Source: Pseudoscleropodium purum (Eukaryota; Streptophyta; Bryopsida; Hypnales; Brachytheciaceae). Taken from it: DNA of 64,000 nucleotides. The position numbers were made by a program, and so were the translations under genes. Positions 59,801-64,000 of this stretch are shown here, piece after piece. How positions within the stretch are numbered: the first letter of the stretch is position 1; each line of letters begins with the position of its first letter. Under the pieces are notes generated by a model. It saw only the letters and a program-made list of their open reading frames with translations. It made no database searches and was not told the origin of the DNA. Where the stretch lies: positions 15,564,501 through 15,628,500 of the forward strand of contig OZ017799.1 of NCBI GenBank assembly GCA_963969395.1, given 5' to 3'.

Positions 59801-62659
59801 TCTCAGCAATGTAAATTATGAATGAATTTGCATATTTTTTTTCACATCTTTGTACTAGAATTCTTATGTTCTTAATGCATACTTTCTAGAATCTCTAGAA
59901 TTGTTGAGGTCTAGATTAGGACATTTATTTTTGGCAAAATTTCCCGAGATTGTCAAAAATTTGACTTCTCTGGCTTCATTCCTCCCAAACTAGTCTTTAG
60001 AGTGAGGGCAACAAGGGTGACACTAGTAAAAAAAAGCCTTGGTCCAAATACCCAACTTCATAAGAAATTGGGCTTATGATCAACTTTACTAAGCTACAAA
60101 TGAATGAATGAGGTTACAAAAATTGCAACACATTAATGAACCTACCTAAAAGACATAATGTCAAAAGCTAGCTTATCTAATTTCCTTTGTATAGCAATAT
60201 CCAATTTATTTTTTTGGAGAAATTACTAACCTAATAATACATAAATTAAAAGATTGCCTAATTCATAGAAATTCAACTTGCTTCACACAATCTTACATCT
60301 CTTCTTTAACAACTATAAACATACATTGCAAAGTTTTTTGCCTCACCATTTGACTGTTCTAAAGTACGATCTCTCACAAATAAAATATATTTCCCAACAA
60401 CAAACCTTGATGCTTAACAAAACCTTGATATATAAAATAGAGAGCTTAGGATTGGAGGTCAAGACAAGCATTTAGGTAAATGCAGTTGCCTCAGATGAAA
60501 GTAGCAACAAACAGTTAAAAATTGTAGGAACAATTGGATGAATGCCTAACTTATTTAAATTACATTTTTAAATTGAGCAATTTTAATACATAGTTTTTTG
60601 GAATGCCTAACTATTTTTTGCACTGGAATTATTTATCAGGCAAAAAGTTGCCCAATTTCTAGGAAGCTACGATAGAATGGCAATACAAAAACACCCAGAA
60701 GGATTCAAGAATTTGCAAAATTTCATTGAGAAGCTATAAAGATGTCATTAGGTTTTAAGAAAATGAATGGACGAAAAAAATATATAGATGAAAATAAAAA
60801 CAAAAATTGTGATGATTGAAATTGTCATGTACTTTGTTTTTGAAAATATAGATGTAAAGCTATTTAACCTTAAAGCACTCCAAAGTTCATATTTTGGATG
60901 ATCAATACAGTATTTTGACCAATCTTTTGTCTTTTGTCTAAGTAATGTCTCATTCATCTAAAGCAACATGGGAATCCTTTAAAAGATAATCTTTTAAAAA
61001 AAGTTCGATCTATAGAAATGGGTAAATAATATATTCATATAAAGATATTAAAAAATATATATATTGATATTTTTAAGTGAATGTATGTCTAAAAGTTAAG
61101 TATTGACACACTAAAGTTCTACTCTTCTTAACATTGCTTATGATCATTGATTGAAGACTTCTGAATTTGAAGATGTTTTCATTTCAATACTATTGGTGTG
61201 AACAATAATTTTTGGAATCAAAGTTGGAAAATGGAAGTTGACAATACACCAAATTATAAAAGTAATGTAACTTTATACACCTAAAAAATAGATTCTATAT
61301 AAACAAATAGATAGTGAAAAATCCTTATCACTAGTAATTACTTTATTTTTGACAAATGCCAAACCAAATTCAAATGATTGCCAACTTCAATCATTGCGAA
61401 TGAAAGCAACTTATTGTATTCAAATAATTAGAAATTGAATGTAACACATCTTGAATGAAAAAAACAAATAAAAATGCCAATTCATATTAGTGGTGGGACT
61501 TCAAAGCTACTGGGTTGTACTTGGACTAGATAAATAACATATTGTGTATTAAATAGATAAAACAATTTTAGTTTCAAAGTTATATAGCTTCACTCAACTA
61601 TCTAAATGATTACTAGAAAAATCTGTCAACTTAGATATGAGAAAATCCAAAAAAACATAGGCTCCTTCTAGTGGATAAAAGGTCAATCAAACAACAAGTG
61701 ATAGATAAAACAATTATCACTTTACTATTTTGTAGCTTCACTTGCCTTGCATCCAAATGTCAAGCATGTCAAAAATAAAATAAAATTTTATCTACAAAAT
61801 TTGATTAAAGAATCTTATATAAGACAAAATATAACCCACTTCAATCTAAAGATTATCATTAACCCCTAAAGGATTGGACCTCATTTTTTGGCTGTATAGA
61901 AAATTTGGGTAGGCCATTGTGACCAAAAATTTGCATATTTTAGGCTGAATTTTTAATTGAAGGTGTGGATGAGGAATATCTTTCATATGCAACAAATTTC
62001 ATGACATTTGGAAATAGGAGTCGAAAGTTATAGCCTAATATGTTATTTTTTTTTCATAACTGGGCAGTTTGGGCAGATTAAAAAACATCACTTTTTTCAA
62101 AAACCAAAATTTGAAATTGGTTTTCTAGACTTATATATACAAGAAAAGCTTTGAATCATTCCATTTTGATCAATGAGTCAAAAGTTATGAGGATTTTTTG
62201 TTTGTGAGCAATTACGGATTCCTTACTCGAAAATAAACTTTGAAATCCTTTATCTTACCCAATTTTCAATATTTTTGAAAAGAAATAAAATCCTAGGATG
62301 TAAATTGTTTATTACAACATTTTAACCATTGGGATTGACATTTTTCAATTCCATAATTAAATTCTTAATAATTTTGTATTTGAATCATTCTCTTCTACTA
62401 CCAACTTACTATTTTTTTCCTATATGTTGTACTATTCCAAATGATCTGAAAATTTTCAAGAATTTGGCCAACTTGTCTAGGAAAAATAATCCAAAGAAGC
62501 ACCACCATTTTGGTCATTTTTTTTTATAGAAAAGTGAGCTTGTGAAGTGCATCTGTCCAATTGTTCACATAGTTGAAAAAATGGTTTTGGTGAACTTGAA
62601 TGTTTATATCTTAAGATCCACAATTCTGAAATTTTTACCACATGTTTTCAAGTCATCAT

Positions 62660-62790
62660 ACTACAAGATCCTACGGTTACATTTGTCAAAAATTATTTTT
62701 TCCAAAAAATTTAGTAGTTGTATTAGAAATGGTAGTTTTGGAGTGTTTTTGGTGAATACGTAGTCATGGAATTTTAGGGGTTAAAATGAT
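62660..62790 (+). repeat. Dispersed repeat related to 32933-33048
   Basis: Both hold ACTACAAGATCCTACGGTTA, then AATGGTAGTTTTG, then GTGTTTTT.GTGAA and TTTAGGGG in the same order. Confidence 0.75.
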
Positions 62791-63414
62791 AATACAAAGA
62801 GAGATTAATTTTAATTTTTTAGTAGGTAGTTGCAAGAAACACATGCCATTTTTGTCTCAAAACGGCCTATTTTAGTGACTTTTTGAAATAAAAATAAAAA
62901 TAAATAAATAGATAATTTTTAAAATATTAAAAATAATATATTTCTAAGAAAATTCGACAAACTAGATTATTAATTTCTCCAAAAATTTAGGCACTCTTTG
63001 AATTGTTTGTTTTCTGATCAATTTGCTAGGAAGCCGCTACGGTAATACGGAGTAGCTAATTCCTTGCTATTCATCCATTCTCGTGGCTCCAGTTACCGAT
63101 GAATAACACGGATGAAGACTATGATTCGTGGATGAAAAAACGAGGTCCCGCTTGGAGGGAGGAGGAGGACGACGACGGGGGTTCGAGGAGGGGGGGATGT
63201 TTCGGTGGGCGTGAAGAACTTGCTCTGCAGTTCAAAGTTTGTGCGCATTCCCGTTCAACTGAACCTCAGTGGCCGCAGTGATTTCCCCTCGCATCGTACT
63301 TTCAGCTGACTCTTTGGTTTCGCACGAATTGACGTCTTCGACCAAGTAAGCGTCTTGCATTTCTTGCTCTTCAGCTCTCCCGCTTCTGCACTTATCCCCG
63401 TTCACGCGACTCCG

Positions 63415-63600
63415 TCGAAATTAGGGTTTTGTGAGTGTGGTTTAGGGTTAAATCTGTCGTTTTTCCTTGTTCAAGCCAGCTGATTGGAGTCTTTCTTTCG
63501 CTAACCACGTAGTCGAGGCTCTCTAAGACCTAAACTTGTGCTTTAACGTAGGTTTTGGTGTGCAGAGTGGAGTCTTGTGTTCCTAGGGTTTAGAAGCGAG
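63415..63600 (+). promoter_or_regulatory. Leader with telo-box motifs before the right-edge gene
   Basis: TTAGGGTTT occurs near 63420, with similar GTTTAGGGTT near 63440 and CTAGGGTTTAG near 63583, in a pyrimidine-rich, more GC-rich region. The pattern resembles the WDR5 leader and suggests a constitutively expressed gene. A 61-codon frame at 63099 could be an upstream ORF. Confidence 0.45.
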
Positions 63601-63607
63601 CCCGGGA

Positions 63608-64000
63608 ATGGCATTCTGTGAGTATTAGTCTTGACGAATTTCATGCGCTTGTATCCCTAATTTATGTGGTCTTTCATTGCAGGTATGGCGGAAATGGAGG
63701 TCACCGAAGTGACGGAGGTGACGCAAGTGACAGAGGTTGTCTTAGTGGTAGAGACTCCGGCTCCTCCGTCGGAAGAGGAGCCACAGCCTCCTCCCGAGGT
63801 CGAGATTGTCCCCCGCGTGGAGGATCAGGAGCCCACACTGCCTGAATATGAGGTTCCGCCTCCACCGGAACCTCAAGATGTGCCACCTTCGGAACCGTCT
63901 GAAACGCCAGAGCCAGTGGTAGAAGCCGCCTTGCAGCCTCCTCTAGTAGGAGAGGACCTCAAGGCAGACACTGCAGCGTTTGATGCCACAACTAAAGGTC
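63608..64000 (+). CDS. Acidic, proline-rich protein, N-terminus only (runs off the window)
   Basis: A frame from ATG 63685 stays open to the window end (105 codons), giving MAEMEVTEVTEVTQVTEVV followed by a Glu/Pro-rich segment and ending ADTAAFDATTKG. An ATG at 63608 joins in frame if an intron is removed (donor CT|GTGAGT at 63618, acceptor TTGCAG at 63682), adding four residues; otherwise the exon is 5' UTR. The segment is low-complexity and acidic with no recognisable domain, signal peptide or membrane span, so I give no function. VTEV-type repetition suggests a flexible N-terminal tail before a domain outside the window. Confidence 0.65.

Larger units (their letters stand above)
54486..63060. 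other. Long AT-rich intergenic tract, no gene supported
   Basis: Short frames only, none with family motifs on either strand. Copies of dispersed repeats occur near 56500-56820 and 62660-62790. No tRNA, rRNA or LTR pair was noticed. Confidence 0.55.

Overview
The window is nuclear DNA of a land plant. Genes have short GT-AG introns, families are plant-specific (PAL, DUF538, class I small heat-shock protein, a chalcone-synthase fragment), and TAGGGTTT (telo-box) promoter motifs occur. An apparent roadblock/LC7 dynein light chain and an intronless PAL fit a lineage outside the flowering plants, most likely one with swimming sperm such as a bryophyte. The species cannot be fixed from sequence alone.

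Layout. 0-14.6 kb is gene-rich: a TKL-type protein kinase (+), a two-exon WDR5 (+), a five-exon roadblock/LC7 protein (+) and an intronless class I sHSP (-). A decayed Ty1/copia element (14.75 to about 18.5 kb) has its 5' LTR only about 15 bp upstream of the sHSP TATA box. AT-rich DNA follows, then a decayed chalcone-synthase exon 2 fragment (22.4-22.7 kb, -).

23.06-36.08 kb is the most remarkable part. It is a 13.0-kb hAT-type DNA transposon bounded by CAGGGTTGAC inverted ends and a perfect 8-bp target-site duplication (TCCCTTGA). It carries a broken BED/hAT transposase (-), itself split by a roughly 3.3-kb insertion with an unrecognised long coiled-coil ORF. It also carries a divergently oriented kinase-like gene (+) as apparent cargo. 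A GC-rich GTCCGCC array lies in front of each of the two genes. A 288-bp non-autonomous relative with both ends and its own perfect 8-bp duplication (CACTCACT) sits at 43.93-44.22 kb.

38.15-43.76 kb is a young Ty1/copia element. Its 257-bp LTRs differ at four positions, it has a GTTGC target duplication, and its polyprotein is nearly intact with one in-frame TGA. Its primer-binding site matches the anticodon arm of initiator tRNA-Met rather than the usual 3' end.

44.2-49 kb is AT-rich with fold-back repeats. PAL (+, 48.97-51.12 kb) is full length but has two single-base frameshifts. A DUF538 gene (-) lies at 53.8-54.2 kb, flanked by local tandem duplications. 54.5-63 kb is AT-rich with no gene I can support. 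The start of an acidic, proline-rich protein gene (+) runs off the right edge.

The ordinary genes serve unrelated housekeeping, stress and phenylpropanoid roles and show no operon-like arrangement. The recurring theme is transposon insertion, nesting and decay between sparse genes.
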